In this document: piece after piece, positions 15,679-25,800 of the stretch | Layout: every line of letters starts with the position of its first letter | Numbering within the stretch: the stretch's first letter is position 1 | From: an uncultured Roseburia sp. | Lineage (GTDB): Bacteria > Bacillota > Clostridia > Lachnospirales > Lachnospiraceae | Direction of reading: 5' to 3' | Assembly: GCA_934317215.1 (NCBI GenBank) | Contig: CAKREH010000034.1 | Coordinates: 1-34,277, forward strand | DNA: 34,277 bases | The notes under the pieces: generated by a model | Database searches by the model: none | Told to the model about the DNA's origin: nothing | Seen by the model: only the letters and a program-made list of their open reading frames with translations | Program-made: the position numbers and the translations under genes

Positions 15679-15790
15679 GTTAATCCTTATTCCCACATGT
15701 ATAAAACCTTATTTTTTCTGTCTCCAGCTTATCACACAACAAGTTTTCCACGCTTTAAAAATGCTTTTCCACTGATGATGCTTTGTCTTT

Positions 15791-15819
15791 ATTATACCTT
15801 TCCATCCGCTGTCAGACAA
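15791..15819 (-). promoter_or_regulatory. Promoter of the transglutaminase-like gene
   Basis: Minus strand TTGTCT (15819-15814) and TATAAT (15796-15791) are 17 bp apart. The start would be near 15784, about 105 nt before the chosen ATG. Confidence 0.6.
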
Positions 15820-15874
15820 GTCTTATCCACCGGATCTTTTGTATTTTTCTCTAATCATGTTGATGTTCATCTCA

Positions 15875-16699
15875 TCAGGATTCTGCGATCAGCTCTGAAA
15901 GGGAGGCAAATGTATATCCCATCTCCTCCCATTTGGTCAGAAGTTCATCTAAGATCTCCCCATTCGTCTTTGAGGTGCTGTGCAGTAAAACGATCGCGCC
16001 CGGATGTATCCTTGTCAGCAGCTTATCAAATGCCTCATCCTTTGTCGGCTGGTTATCGACATTCCAGTCCACATAGGCAAGGCTCCAGAAAAATGTATTG
16101 TATCCGAGTTCTTTTGCCATCTTCAGATTTTCCGTACTGTATTTTCCCTGTGGCGGGCGGTAATATTTGATCATTTCTTTTCCCGTGATCGACTGGTATA
16201 ACGATGCGACATCATCAATCTCCTTCTGGAATGAAGCCAGATCCGATATGGATGACATATCCGGGTGATGATAGGTATGATTGCCAACGGCATGCCCTTC
16301 CTCTGTCATGCGCTTTACGATATCCGGTGCCGATTCAAGGAAATGCCCCACGACAAAAAAAGCTGCCTTTGCATTATGTTTCTTTAACGCATCCAAAATA
16401 GGCTCTGTGTTCCCGTTCTCATATCCACAGTCAAATGTCAGATAAATCGTCTTTTTATTTTTATCCCCCACATACCATGCGTTGTATTGTTTCAATTCAT
16501 CCGCTGTCACATTGCCGGTCGGCTGGGTTCCCTCCGCTCCAAAGCCCAGTCCCCAGTTATCTGCCTGATTCTGGACAGACACTGTCTCCACTGTTTTTTT
16601 CATCTGCTGTTTCTGCAGCGAACCTGCGCCCCAGCCTAAAAAGAACATAAAAACAAACAGTGCCGTCACTTTTAAAATTTTCTTTTTGTTATGGTTCAT
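15875..16699 (-). CDS. pdaA: Polysaccharide deacetylase, PdaA-like, 274 aa
   Basis: A NodB-fold metal-dependent deacetylase, exported and membrane-anchored by one N-terminal helix (VTALFVFMFFLGWGAG). Motif 1 reads TFDCGYENG, the variant typical of PdaA enzymes that form muramic delta-lactam in spore cortex. The zinc ligands are in GNHTYHHPD, followed by RPPQGKYS, FWSLAYVDW and IVLLHS. The ATG at 16699 has GAAGGG 6 nt upstream; an earlier start would add an unlikely basic extension. Substrate choice between cortex and vegetative peptidoglycan is not decided by the sequence. Confidence 0.87.
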   Translation of the reverse strand: MNHNKKKILKVTALFVFMFFLGWGAGSLQKQQMKKTVETVSVQNQADNWGLGFGAEGTQPTGNVTADELKQYNAWYVGDKNKKTIYLTFDCGYENGNTEPILDALKKHNAKAAFFVVGHFLESAPDIVKRMTEEGHAVGNHTYHHPDMSSISDLASFQKEIDDVASLYQSITGKEMIKYYRPPQGKYSTENLKMAKELGYNTFFWSLAYVDWNVDNQPTKDEAFDKLLTRIHPGAIVLLHSTSKTNGEILDELLTKWEEMGYTFASLSELIAES

Positions 16700-16851
16700 G
16701 TTTTTCCCTTCCATCCCGATTATTGATATTGCATAACGTCTACGCATCGCAATCATGCATGAATGCTATACTTTACAATATTTCTTTTTGTATTCTATGT
16801 GGGAAGGCGCATGTACCATGCCCGGAAATATTGATCCGGAAAATCTGTTAC

Positions 16852-16906
16852 AAAAAAAGTACCGTATACTGACATTTTTCTTTTTTGTCATATACAGTAC
16901 TTTTTC
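16852..16906. terminator. Terminator of the adaptor-ABC export operon
   Basis: A stem of about 18 bp (16853-16873 with 16887-16906, one bulge and one G-U pair) has a T/A-rich loop. On the minus strand it ends in TTTTTTT (16858-16852), fitting termination of the permease gene ending at 16967. T-runs on the plus side make it look bidirectional. Confidence 0.8.
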
Positions 16907-16966
16907 TTTTCTATCTATTTATCTGTATTCATTTAAAACTTTCCGCCCAGATTCTCTTCTCCGTAC

Positions 16967-18295
16967 TTACTCATAGCGCAATGCATCGATGACTTCCATC
17001 TTTGAAGCCTTGTTTGCCGGGTAATATCCGAAGAATACACCGGTTAACATGGAGAAGAACAGGGAAAGCATGATCGCTGTCGCAGAAGGATGTACCGACA
17101 TAATAATGTAATTCGCATACTGTGAGTACATATTCTGAATGACAAATCCTGCCACTTTTCCAAGCAGTGCCCCGATTCCCACACCGATCAGGATACCGAT
17201 GATACCTCCGATCAGACAAAGCATGATCGCTTCTATAACAAACTGCATACGGATCGTACGCCTTTTTGCGCCAAGCGCCATACGTACACCGATCTCTCTC
17301 GTACGTTCTGTGATAGACACCAGCATGATATTCATAACACCGACACCACCAACGATCAGTGAAATTGCTGCAATACCGGAAACCGCAATCGTGATCACGT
17401 TAAGTACCGTATTGATCATGCCAAGGTCGGATGCCATGTTGTACGCACTGACATGGAAGTTTTTATTATTCGCATATAACTCATCAAAATATGATAAGAC
17501 ATCAGCGGTTGCCTGGTTGACATCCGCAAGCGGGTCGATCATAAGATTAAAATAATCATAGCCTGTATGGTCAGCTCCCTGAAGTTTAAAGCAGGTCTGA
17601 AGCGGAATCATTACATCCGTACTACGATCTTTTTCCGGAATAGATGTGTCCACTTTTCCAAATAATGCCTGATTATATACATAAACACCAACTACAACAA
17701 AATCATAGATTCCACCGTCAGATGTTGTAACAGAAATGGTTTCACCAATGGGATCTTTTCCGTTAAAATATCTCTCTGCCATCGTATCTGCGATCACACA
17801 AACTTTCTTTTTGCCATTATTATCCGCCTTTGTCAGATTTCTTCCGGCATGTATCTCCAGTTTCATATACTCTAAATATTCCGGCGTAATACCATCTAAA
17901 CTGACATTTGCATAATTACTGGAATCTTTTTCATCTTTAATAGTTCCTGATCCAAGATATGTCTGGGCTGCAACACCAGTGACTTCTTCCGGATATTTTT
18001 CGATCAATCCATCGATCATATCCTGTGTAACATAATCACTGTCTGTCATCTCCGGTTGTTCCCAGGTGGCCCAGTCCTCATCATTTTCCGGATAACGTGC
18101 TTCCACATACGCCTGTACCATATTTCCGCCAAGGGAATTCATGGTTGCCGTCAGTGTACTCTGGATAGAACCACCGATCGTTGTGATAATGATCACTGAG
18201 CTGATACCGATGATGATTCCGAGCATTGTTAACAGGGAACGCATCTTATTGCTGGAAATACTCGTGACCGCCTCTTTGATATTTTCCCAAAACAT
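16967..18295 (-). CDS. MacB/FtsX-type ABC transporter permease, 442 aa
   Basis: Four-helix MacB-like topology: one helix near the N-terminus (MLGIIIGISSVIIITTIG), a large extracellular MacB_PCD domain (about 45-280), then three helices from about 290. GVGVMNIMLVSITERTREIGVRMALGAKRR is the FtsX coupling signature. It completes a tripartite-like exporter with the ATPase and adaptor genes. Its ATG overlaps the ATPase stop by one base (TAATG), so translation is coupled. In Firmicutes such sets export peptides, antibiotics or lipoprotein-like substrates by mechanotransmission; the substrate here is unknown. Confidence 0.92.
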   Translation of the reverse strand: MFWENIKEAVTSISSNKMRSLLTMLGIIIGISSVIIITTIGGSIQSTLTATMNSLGGNMVQAYVEARYPENDEDWATWEQPEMTDSDYVTQDMIDGLIEKYPEEVTGVAAQTYLGSGTIKDEKDSSNYANVSLDGITPEYLEYMKLEIHAGRNLTKADNNGKKKVCVIADTMAERYFNGKDPIGETISVTTSDGGIYDFVVVGVYVYNQALFGKVDTSIPEKDRSTDVMIPLQTCFKLQGADHTGYDYFNLMIDPLADVNQATADVLSYFDELYANNKNFHVSAYNMASDLGMINTVLNVITIAVSGIAAISLIVGGVGVMNIMLVSITERTREIGVRMALGAKRRTIRMQFVIEAIMLCLIGGIIGILIGVGIGALLGKVAGFVIQNMYSQYANYIIMSVHPSATAIMLSLFFSMLTGVFFGYYPANKASKMEVIDALRYE

Positions 18296-18993
18296 TAATG
18301 CTCACCTCCATTATCTGCCACGATCTGTCCATCTAACAGAGTAACGATACGCTCTGTCTCCTGCGCAAGTTCCTGGGAGTGTGTGATCAGAACAATTGTT
18401 TTTCCCTGCTCCTCATGAAGCTTATGGAATAAGTCCATGACCATATGACCTGTCTTAGAATCAAGTGCTCCGGTCGGCTCATCCGCAAGAATGATCGCCG
18501 GATCATTGATCATTGCCCTTGCAATTGCAACACGCTGTTTCTGTCCACCGGAAAGCTCATTCGGTCTGTGATCCGCACGTTCTTCCATTCCCACCATTTT
18601 AAGCATTTCCATGGCATGTTCTTTTCCGTTTTTGGAATGTTTCTCTCCATATAATAACGGAACCATAACATTTTTTAATGCATTCGCTCTCGGAAGAAGA
18701 TTAAAGTTCTGAAATACAAAACCGATCCTGCGGTTCCGGATTGCACTGCGCACTTCATCTGACATTCCGTTAACATCCTGACCTTCCAGATAATAATCTC
18801 CCTGTGTCTGGCGGTCGAGGACTCCGATAATATTCATCAATGTACTCTTACCGGAACCGGATTCACCAACAATAGAGACAAATTCCCCTTTGTTTACGGT
18901 AAGATTGATCCCATGTAATATTTCAAGTTCATTTGGTTTTCCCAAATAATATGTCTTAACGATATTTTCCATTCGGATTACTGGTTCACTCAC
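18295..18993 (-). CDS. ABC transporter ATP-binding protein, MacB/LolD type, 232 aa
   Basis: All nucleotide-binding motifs are intact: Walker A GESGSGKST (residues 43-51), Q-loop VFQNFNLLPR, signature LSGGQKQRVAIARA, Walker B IILADEPTGALD and the switch His in VLITHS. It starts at GTG whose first base is the last base of the adaptor stop (TAGTG), and ends in a one-base overlap with the permease start. The three genes are therefore one tightly coupled operon. It powers the neighbouring permease at the membrane. Confidence 0.95.
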   Translation of the reverse strand: MSEPVIRMENIVKTYYLGKPNELEILHGINLTVNKGEFVSIVGESGSGKSTLMNIIGVLDRQTQGDYYLEGQDVNGMSDEVRSAIRNRRIGFVFQNFNLLPRANALKNVMVPLLYGEKHSKNGKEHAMEMLKMVGMEERADHRPNELSGGQKQRVAIARAMINDPAIILADEPTGALDSKTGHMVMDLFHKLHEEQGKTIVLITHSQELAQETERIVTLLDGQIVADNGGEH

Positions 18994-20411
18994 TACTCAT
19001 TTCCCTCCGCATCTGTGCTCATACCTTCTGCATCTGAGCCATCATCCGCAGATGCGCCAGTTCCCATATCCTGTTCGGAATACATCTGTTCCGGTGTAAA
19101 CTGCTGTCCTTCTGTCACAGTTCCGGAATAATCATAGATCAGTTTATCTCCCTCTGCCAGATCTCCACCTGTCACTTCGGTGTAATAATCAACTTCGTCG
19201 CCAACCGTGATATTCTTTTTCACTGCTGTAGCAGAACCATCTGCATTTGCCTGTGCTATAAGTACATAAGAATTACCATCTTCATCTGTCTTGATCAGAT
19301 CATATGGAACAGCTAACACTTCACCTTTTTCCCTGATCATAACTTTTGCTTTTACTTCCATACCGACAAGCAGTTCTTTATTATCTAAAGAGATCTCCAC
19401 GGAATAACCGCCGGTCGTTGTCTGTCCGTCTGATCCTGTCGACTGACCTTTCACGCGGACAACCCTTGTCACGGTACCACTGATGGTCTTATCTCCCATT
19501 GCATCTGCTGTTACAGTTGCTTTCATTCCCTCTTCGATTTTTAAAATATCGGCTTCTTCCACAGTTGCAACCATTTTTAAAGAACTGGTATCCTCAATTG
19601 TTACAAGTGCTGTTTTAGAATCTGCATTGACATCGCCGACAGAAACATTGACCGCCGTCACAACCCCGCCGCAAGGTGCTGTGATGTTACAATCTGCTAA
19701 CTGTTCTTTTAAATCTGTCAGTTTATCTTTGGATGTCGAATCTGTTGTTTTATATTTGTCCAGTTCTACGGCAAGCTGTGCATCCGCAATCGCACGGTTT
19801 GTAGTCTCAAGAACTTTCTGATAAGCTTCCTCTGCATCTGTGATTGCCTTCTGTGCAGCTATTAAGGACTGGAATTCTGCATCAGATTTTTCTTCACTCT
19901 GATCCCACATGATGTTCTGTACCCGATAGGCTTCTTTCGCATCGTCAATTGTTTTCTGTGCATCGGCAAGCTGTGTCTGCTGATCTTCCTGTGCACGGCT
20001 GACAGTTTCTGCTGTCTGCTGGGAATTGATACTGTTCGTCGCATTTGTGTCAGACATATCTTTTTCAAGGTCAGCAATCTGATCCTTGATCGTAGAAGAA
20101 TCTAACGTACATAATACGTCACCCTCTTTTACAATATCTCCGACCTGAACATTAACCGCTGTAATCTCTGCTAATGCTTTCGAAGTTGCATTATTCTTTG
20201 TAATGCCTGATACAGTACCTTTTAAAGAAATCGTATCCGATAAATCTCTTTTCTGTACCGGTTCCACCTCTACTGTATTGACCGCAGTTGCCACCTGGCT
20301 CGTCATATTCTTCACTGCATTTCCAATGACTGCAGCTGCAATGATCAAAACTACAAGTACAATGATTACTACTTTTTTCTTTCCCTTTTTCGGTTTTGTC
20401 TTGTCACCCAT
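18993..20411 (-). CDS. Membrane-fusion (HlyD/MacA-like) adaptor protein, 472 aa
   Basis: A Lys-rich N-terminus (KPKKGKKK) precedes one membrane helix (VVIIVLVVLIIAAAVIG). A split biotinyl-lipoyl domain (ALAEITAVNVQVGDIVKEGD and later APCGGVVTAVNVSVGDV) flanks a long coiled coil (about residues 110-235). A beta-barrel domain follows, and the tail is acidic and Gly/Asp-rich. There is no outer membrane here, so it probably feeds substrates through or along the wall. First gene of the operon; AGGGAG lies 8 nt before the ATG, and the promoter is at 20545-20573. Confidence 0.9.
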   Translation of the reverse strand: MGDKTKPKKGKKKVVIIVLVVLIIAAAVIGNAVKNMTSQVATAVNTVEVEPVQKRDLSDTISLKGTVSGITKNNATSKALAEITAVNVQVGDIVKEGDVLCTLDSSTIKDQIADLEKDMSDTNATNSINSQQTAETVSRAQEDQQTQLADAQKTIDDAKEAYRVQNIMWDQSEEKSDAEFQSLIAAQKAITDAEEAYQKVLETTNRAIADAQLAVELDKYKTTDSTSKDKLTDLKEQLADCNITAPCGGVVTAVNVSVGDVNADSKTALVTIEDTSSLKMVATVEEADILKIEEGMKATVTADAMGDKTISGTVTRVVRVKGQSTGSDGQTTTGGYSVEISLDNKELLVGMEVKAKVMIREKGEVLAVPYDLIKTDEDGNSYVLIAQANADGSATAVKKNITVGDEVDYYTEVTGGDLAEGDKLIYDYSGTVTEGQQFTPEQMYSEQDMGTGASADDGSDAEGMSTDAEGNE

Positions 20412-20464
20412 TTTTATTACTCCCTTTTTTTATTCGATTTACGGTGATTGTATCATTATCTATC

Positions 20465-20507
20465 TGCCAAAAAAAGGCACTTAAGCAAATATTAAGAAAT
20501 CTTAAGT
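20465..20507 (-). promoter_or_regulatory. Two small hairpins in the exporter operon leader
   Basis: ACTTAAG (20479-20485) pairs with CTTAAGT (20501-20507), and TGCC (20465-20468) pairs with GGCA (20476-20479) around seven A. Both lie in the 5' leader between the promoter and the adaptor gene. Read on minus, the second is a stem around TTTTTTT with no U-tract after it, so it is not a clear attenuator. Confidence 0.35.
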
Positions 20508-20537
20508 TTTCCATCCGCAAATCTTTCTTTTTTGTAT

Positions 20538-20555
20538 TACTGTAATAATACAGTA
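20538..20555. promoter_or_regulatory. Candidate operator over the -10 of the exporter operon
   Basis: TACTGTA-ATAA-TACAGTA is an exact 7-bp dyad around 4 bp. It overlaps the whole -10 box of the minus-strand promoter at 20545-20573, a placement typical of repressors of ABC exporter operons (GntR/YtrA- or BlaI-like dyads). The regulator gene is not in the window. Confidence 0.55.
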
Positions 20556-20573
20556 GTTTTATTGGGGTGTCAA
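20545..20573 (-). promoter_or_regulatory. Promoter of the adaptor-ABC operon
   Basis: Minus strand TTGACA (20573-20568) and TATTAT (20550-20545), 17-bp spacer. The leader to the adaptor ATG is about 125 nt. The rest of the gap up to 20688 holds only a CTGGTAT/ATACCAG hairpin at 20588-20609, without a U-tract. Confidence 0.75.
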
Positions 20574-20688
20574 GACATTTTTGATATCTGGTATGATTTT
20601 TTATACCAGTTGTTACTGTTCCTTCATCATATCACATGCAAAACCAGCACATGATCCAATTCACCGTTCGTCAATCATGCGGGCATGT

Positions 20689-21543
20689 TTACTCTCTTGC
20701 GCTCATTATATCCCGGAAACAAAGCATCATTTCCCTTGTCAGGCTAAGTCCCTCCGGATCATCCGGTATATCCTCAAAATCAACCCACTCCGCGCAGGCA
20801 AGTTCCTCCTCATCCAGTCTTATCGCATCTCCCTCAGCATCCAGTTCACAAAAATATCCCAGAAGCAGATTACTGTCAAATCCCCACGGCTGACTCTTGT
20901 AATACCGGATATTTTTTACGGAAAGTCCAACCTCTTCTTTTACTTCCCGCACTACCGTCTCCTCTGCAGTTTCGCCAATCTCTGTAAATCCTGCAATCAG
21001 CGCATACCGTTTGTATTCACGGTTTGCATATTTGGTCATAAGGATTTTTCTGCCGTTTGTCACACCTACGATCACAGCCGGTGCGATTTTCGGGAAAACC
21101 ATATTGCCACATTCCGGGCAGGAAAGCATTCTTAATTTATCACTATGTACCAGTTTCTGACCGCATCTGCCGCAATAGACATTATCACGGTACCAGACGT
21201 ATAAATGCCATGCTGTTGCCGCTGCAAGTACCTGTTCTTTCGGCTGCATGGTACGTGTTTCAAACATTTTATAATATGCAAATCCAGACACCTCTATCTC
21301 TCCCCTGAAATCTGTCAGAAAATAATCATCCTCCCCGATGGAAAAAAGATAAACGCATGCAGGAATCTCCTTTCTGGTCTCACGACAGATCTCAGAAAGT
21401 TCTTTATATGTCAGATAACACATCTGCCCATCATTTTTTGCCAGAATACGGTTTTCTTTAAAGACCATAAGAAAACTGCCCGCCTGCGGTACTTTTTTAT
21501 GATATTCATTGCTAAGATGCATTGGAAATATATCCTGTATCAT
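20689..21543 (-). CDS. nudC: NADH pyrophosphatase / deNADding Nudix hydrolase, 284 aa
   Basis: A zinc ribbon (Cys124, Cys127, Cys142, Cys145) precedes a full Nudix box at residues 185-207 (G-x5-E-x7-REVKEEVG). The NudC-specific SQPWGF follows at 217-222. The family cleaves NAD(H) to NMN(H) and AMP and removes NAD caps from RNA. The N-terminal about 110 residues form the less conserved NudC N-domain. GGAG stands 8 nt before the ATG. Single gene; the 136-nt gap upstream to the rhomboid-like gene shows no clear terminator. Confidence 0.92.
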   Translation of the reverse strand: MIQDIFPMHLSNEYHKKVPQAGSFLMVFKENRILAKNDGQMCYLTYKELSEICRETRKEIPACVYLFSIGEDDYFLTDFRGEIEVSGFAYYKMFETRTMQPKEQVLAAATAWHLYVWYRDNVYCGRCGQKLVHSDKLRMLSCPECGNMVFPKIAPAVIVGVTNGRKILMTKYANREYKRYALIAGFTEIGETAEETVVREVKEEVGLSVKNIRYYKSQPWGFDSNLLLGYFCELDAEGDAIRLDEEELACAEWVDFEDIPDDPEGLSLTREMMLCFRDIMSARE

Positions 21544-21679
21544 TGTATTTTCTCCTTTATTCGTATTTATTCTGACAGAACCTGAAACAAATCATGCCAA
21601 AAATCTAATCTTCTTTGTGCCATCATTCAAAAAACGGATGATATTTCGCTTTGAAATACCATCCGGCCTGTCATACTTT

Positions 21680-22561
21680 TTAACCTTTTTTAATATGTTT
21701 ATGTGTAAACAGATGATCCTGACAATATTCATAATTACCGTCACATTTAGAACAGAAACGGAACTCTAAATTCGGATCATCCAGCTCTGTCCTGCCGCAG
21801 ATGGCACATTTGTGCCTGGTAATACCAGAGCCCTGCCTTGGCTGACGCATCTGTGACTTAAACTGCTGTCTCCTGTGTATTTCATGCGGTGAATAGCGCT
21901 TGAAATTCCTCGTTGAGAAGAAGAAAATGATAAAGTTGAGCAGTGACATAAAAATGGCTATCCTGTCCGCCCAACCACTAATTACAAACTCATAGAGTGT
22001 CAGTACCACATATACGATCGCCATCCATTTCATCTTGATCGGAATAATAAAGTAAAGCATTACCTGCATATCCGGATACATGATTGCAAATGCAAGGAAA
22101 ATGGACATATTGATATAATTCGTGGAAAATCCCGATGCAATCGAATAAGATAACTGCGCTGCCAGTGCAGGCATCTGTGAAATTACAGAGGCATTCATTG
22201 CATAATAAATACCGTACAGCACAAATGCCCCGATCACGGTAAATATCATTCCACCGAAAATATATACATTAAACCGGAAAGTTCCCCAGGTACGTTCCAG
22301 TGCCATGCCAAGCTGATAATAAAACAATGCCATGATCAGTAAGAAAATCAAATTTGAATCGGTCGGCATAAACACCCAGGTCACTAATCTCCATATCTGC
22401 CCATGTAAAATATGATACGGACTGAGTGTCAGATAGTTTAATATACCAGGCGATACATTTCTGAATACAAAGCCGATTGTATATGCCCCTATCAGCCAGA
22501 TGATCAGATTTGGAACTGCATATCGGCCAATTTTTCGTTCTAATTTATTTAACCAGTTCAT
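21680..22561 (-). CDS. Rhomboid-like membrane protein with C-terminal zinc-finger-like tail, 293 aa
   Basis: Five or six membrane helices in the rhomboid/derlin order (LIIWLIGAYTIGFVF; then LIMALFYYQLGMALERTWG, FGGMIFTVIGAFVLYGIYY, and later ones). The L1-like WRLVTWVFMPTD segment is present. The GxSG serine motif and catalytic His are not evident, so it is probably a non-proteolytic member. The soluble tail has CxxC...CxxC then CxxH (CAICGRTELDD, FCSKCDG, YCQDHLFTHKH), likely zinc-binding. Its promoter is at 22603-22631 and AGGG lies 8 nt before the ATG. Molecular role unknown. Confidence 0.8.
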   Translation of the reverse strand: MNWLNKLERKIGRYAVPNLIIWLIGAYTIGFVFRNVSPGILNYLTLSPYHILHGQIWRLVTWVFMPTDSNLIFLLIMALFYYQLGMALERTWGTFRFNVYIFGGMIFTVIGAFVLYGIYYAMNASVISQMPALAAQLSYSIASGFSTNYINMSIFLAFAIMYPDMQVMLYFIIPIKMKWMAIVYVVLTLYEFVISGWADRIAIFMSLLNFIIFFFSTRNFKRYSPHEIHRRQQFKSQMRQPRQGSGITRHKCAICGRTELDDPNLEFRFCSKCDGNYEYCQDHLFTHKHIKKG

Positions 22562-22602
22562 CGGATAAACCCTAACCTTTCTTTGAAAACACTACTTTTT
22601 TC

Positions 22603-22631
22603 AGTATATCCGTATGCCTGTGCTTTGTCAA
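22603..22631 (-). promoter_or_regulatory. Promoter of the rhomboid-like gene
   Basis: Minus strand TTGACA (22631-22626) and TATACT (22608-22603) with a 17-bp spacer. It is divergent from the activase gene; the shared gap is 22562-22814. Confidence 0.75.
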
Positions 22632-22682
22632 TCCGGGCGGATTTTATTCATAAAAAGTTTATATTTTTCCCCGATTTGCACA

Positions 22683-22711
22683 TTGTGTTTTGTAAAATCA
22701 TGTCGTATAAT
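22683..22711 (+). promoter_or_regulatory. Probable promoter of the activase-fusion gene
   Basis: TATAAT (22706-22711) is perfect. The best -35 at 17 bp is TTGTGT (22683-22688), a weak match. The leader of about 95 nt contains a short TCCGG/CCGGA stem near 22785. Confidence 0.45.
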
Positions 22712-22814
22712 GTACTTTGCTTGGCTTTTGCCCGGTATTCTTTTTAATAGGAAGAAACAGCCACTTTATTTATATATTATCCGGATTTTCCGGAGTTACT
22801 GACTGGAGGAAATT

Positions 22815-25800
22815 ATGGAAAATAATACGCTTCACAAACTTGGAATTGATATCGGTTCTACCACCGTAAAGGTTGCTGTGCTCGATGAGCATGACAATCT
22901 GCTCTTTTCCGATTATGAAAGACATTTTGCCAACATACGGGAAACGCTTTCTTCTCTGATCCAGAAAGCATTCGATCAGCTCGGTGACCGTAAGGTTGCT
23001 CCAATGATCACCGGTTCCGGCGGACTTACACTCGCAAAGCACTTAGATGTTCCTTTTGTACAGGAAGTTATCTCTGTATCTACTGCTTTACAGCACTATG
23101 CTCCACAGACAGACGTTGCGATCGAACTCGGCGGTGAAGATGCAAAGATCATTTACTTTGAAGGCGGTAATGTTGAACAGCGTATGAACGGTATCTGCGC
23201 AGGCGGTACCGGATCATTTATTGACCAGATGGCTTCCCTGATTCAGACAGATGCCTCCGGTTTGAATGAATATGCGAAAAATTATAAGGCGATCTATCCG
23301 ATTGCAGCCCGCTGTGGTGTTTTTGCCAAAACAGACATCCAGCCTCTGATCAACGAAGGTGCCACAAGAGAGGATCTCTCTGCCTCTATTTTCCAGGCGG
23401 TGGTAAACCAGACGATCAGTGGTCTTGCCTGCGGTAAGCCGATCCGCGGCCACGTTGCATTCTTAGGTGGTCCGCTCCACTTTTTATCGGAGTTAAAGGC
23501 TGCATTTATCCGCACCTTAAACTTAGATGACGAGCATGCGATCACTCCGGACAACTCACACCTTTACGCAGCAATCGGTTCTGCCTTAAACTGCAAGCCG
23601 GAACAGAACACAACTCTCTCTTCCATGCTTGAGAAATTAAACTCTGATATACATATGGAATTCGAGGTGGCACGTCTTGATCCGTTATTTAAAGATCAGG
23701 CAGAATATGATACTTTCCGTGCCCGTCACGACGGACACAATGTAAAGACAGGCGGCCTTTCCACATATGAGGGCAACTGTTATCTCGGTATTGATGCCGG
23801 TTCCACCACAACAAAGATTGCCCTTGTCGGTGAAGACGGTTCTTTACTGTATTCATTTTACAGCAGCAATAACGGAAGCCCGCTTTCCACTGCAATCCGT
23901 TCCATCAAGGAGATCTATGAAAAACTTCCGGCAAATGCACATATCGTACATTCCTGCTCTACCGGTTACGGCGAGGCGCTCTTAAAAGCAGCGCTGATGT
24001 TAGACGACGGCGAGGTAGAAACCGTAGCACACTATTATGCAGCGGCATTTTTCGATCCTGATGTAGACTGTATCTTAGACATCGGTGGTCAGGATATGAA
24101 ATGTATCAAGATCAAAAACCAGACCGTAGACAGCGTACAGTTAAATGAAGCCTGCTCCTCCGGCTGCGGTTCTTTCATCGAAACATTTGCAAAATCCTTA
24201 AACTATTCCGTGCAGGACTTTGCAAAAGAGGCTCTGTTTGCCAAAAACCCGATCGACCTTGGAACCCGCTGTACGGTATTTATGAACTCCAAGGTAAAAC
24301 AGGCGCAGAAAGAGGGGGCTTCCGTAGCAGATATTTCCGCCGGACTCGCTTATTCTGTCATAAAAAATGCGTTATTTAAGGTTATCAAGCTCTCCGATGC
24401 AAGCGAACTCGGAAAAAATATCGTAGTACAGGGTGGTACTTTTTACAATGATGCCGTTCTCCGCAGCTTTGAAAAGATCTCCGGCTGTGAATGTGTCCGC
24501 CCGGATATTGCAGGTATCATGGGTGCTTTCGGTGCTGCACTCATCGCAAGAGAACGCCACGAAGAAGGTTATCAGACAACGATGCTCTCCATTGAAGATA
24601 TCAATGCTTTAACTTTTGATACCAAACTTGCAAGATGTCAGGGCTGTACCAACCACTGTCTGCTGACGATCAACCGTTTCTCCGGAAACCGCCAGTATAT
24701 CACCGGAAACCGCTGTGAGCGCGGTGTCGGCGGTGTAAAAAACAAAGAAAATATTCCAAACTTATTTGAATACAAGAATAAACGTTTATTTGACTACCCT
24801 TCCTTAAAACCGGAAGAAGCCCCTCGCGGCACAGTAGGTATCCCAAGAGTTTTAAATATGTACGAGAACTTCCCGTTCTGGGCTGCCTTTTTCAAAAAAC
24901 TCGGATTTTCCGTTGTGCTGTCCCCACAGTCAACCAGAAAGATCTACGAGCTTGGCATTGACTCAATCCCGAGTGAATCCGAATGTTATCCGGCAAAACT
25001 TGCACATGGACATGTAACCTGGCTGATCCATCAGAATGTAGATTTTATTTTCTACCCATGTGTCCCTTATGAACGCAATGAATTCCCGGATTCCAACAAT
25101 CATTACAACTGCCCGATCGTAACTTCCTACGCTGAAAATATTAAAAACAATGTGGAGGATATTACTTCTGGCAAGGTACGTTTTTATAACCCATTCATGG
25201 CATTTACCAGTGAAGAAACTTTATCCTCACAGCTTGTAAAAACTTTTACTGCACCGGAATTTGCAATCCCGGAATCTGAGATCCGTGACGCCGTTTCCGA
25301 AGGTTACAAAGAACTTGCTGTTGTCCGCATGGAAATGCAGAAAAAAGGTGAGGAAGTCTTAGATTATATGGAAAAAAACGGAAAACGCGGTATCGTCTTA
25401 GCCGGACGTCCATACCATGTTGACCCGGAGATCAACCACGGTATCCCGGAACTGATCAATTCCTATGGCATCGCTGTACTGACTGAGGACTCTGTCTCCC
25501 ATCTGCATCAGGTGGAACGGCCTCTGATCGTTATGGACCAGTGGATGTATCATTCCCGTCTGTATGCAGCTGCAAACTTTGTAAAAACCAGGGATGATCT
25601 CGATCTGATTCAGTTAAACTCCTTCGGCTGTGGCTTAGACGCCGTTACCACCGATGCAGTCAACGATATTCTTACAAAATCAGGCAAGATCTACACCTGT
25701 TTGAAGATCGATGAGGTCAACAACTTAGGTGCTGCAAGGATCCGTATCCGTTCCCTGCTCTCTGCCATCCGTGTTCGTGAGAAGAAACAGGCAAAACGTA

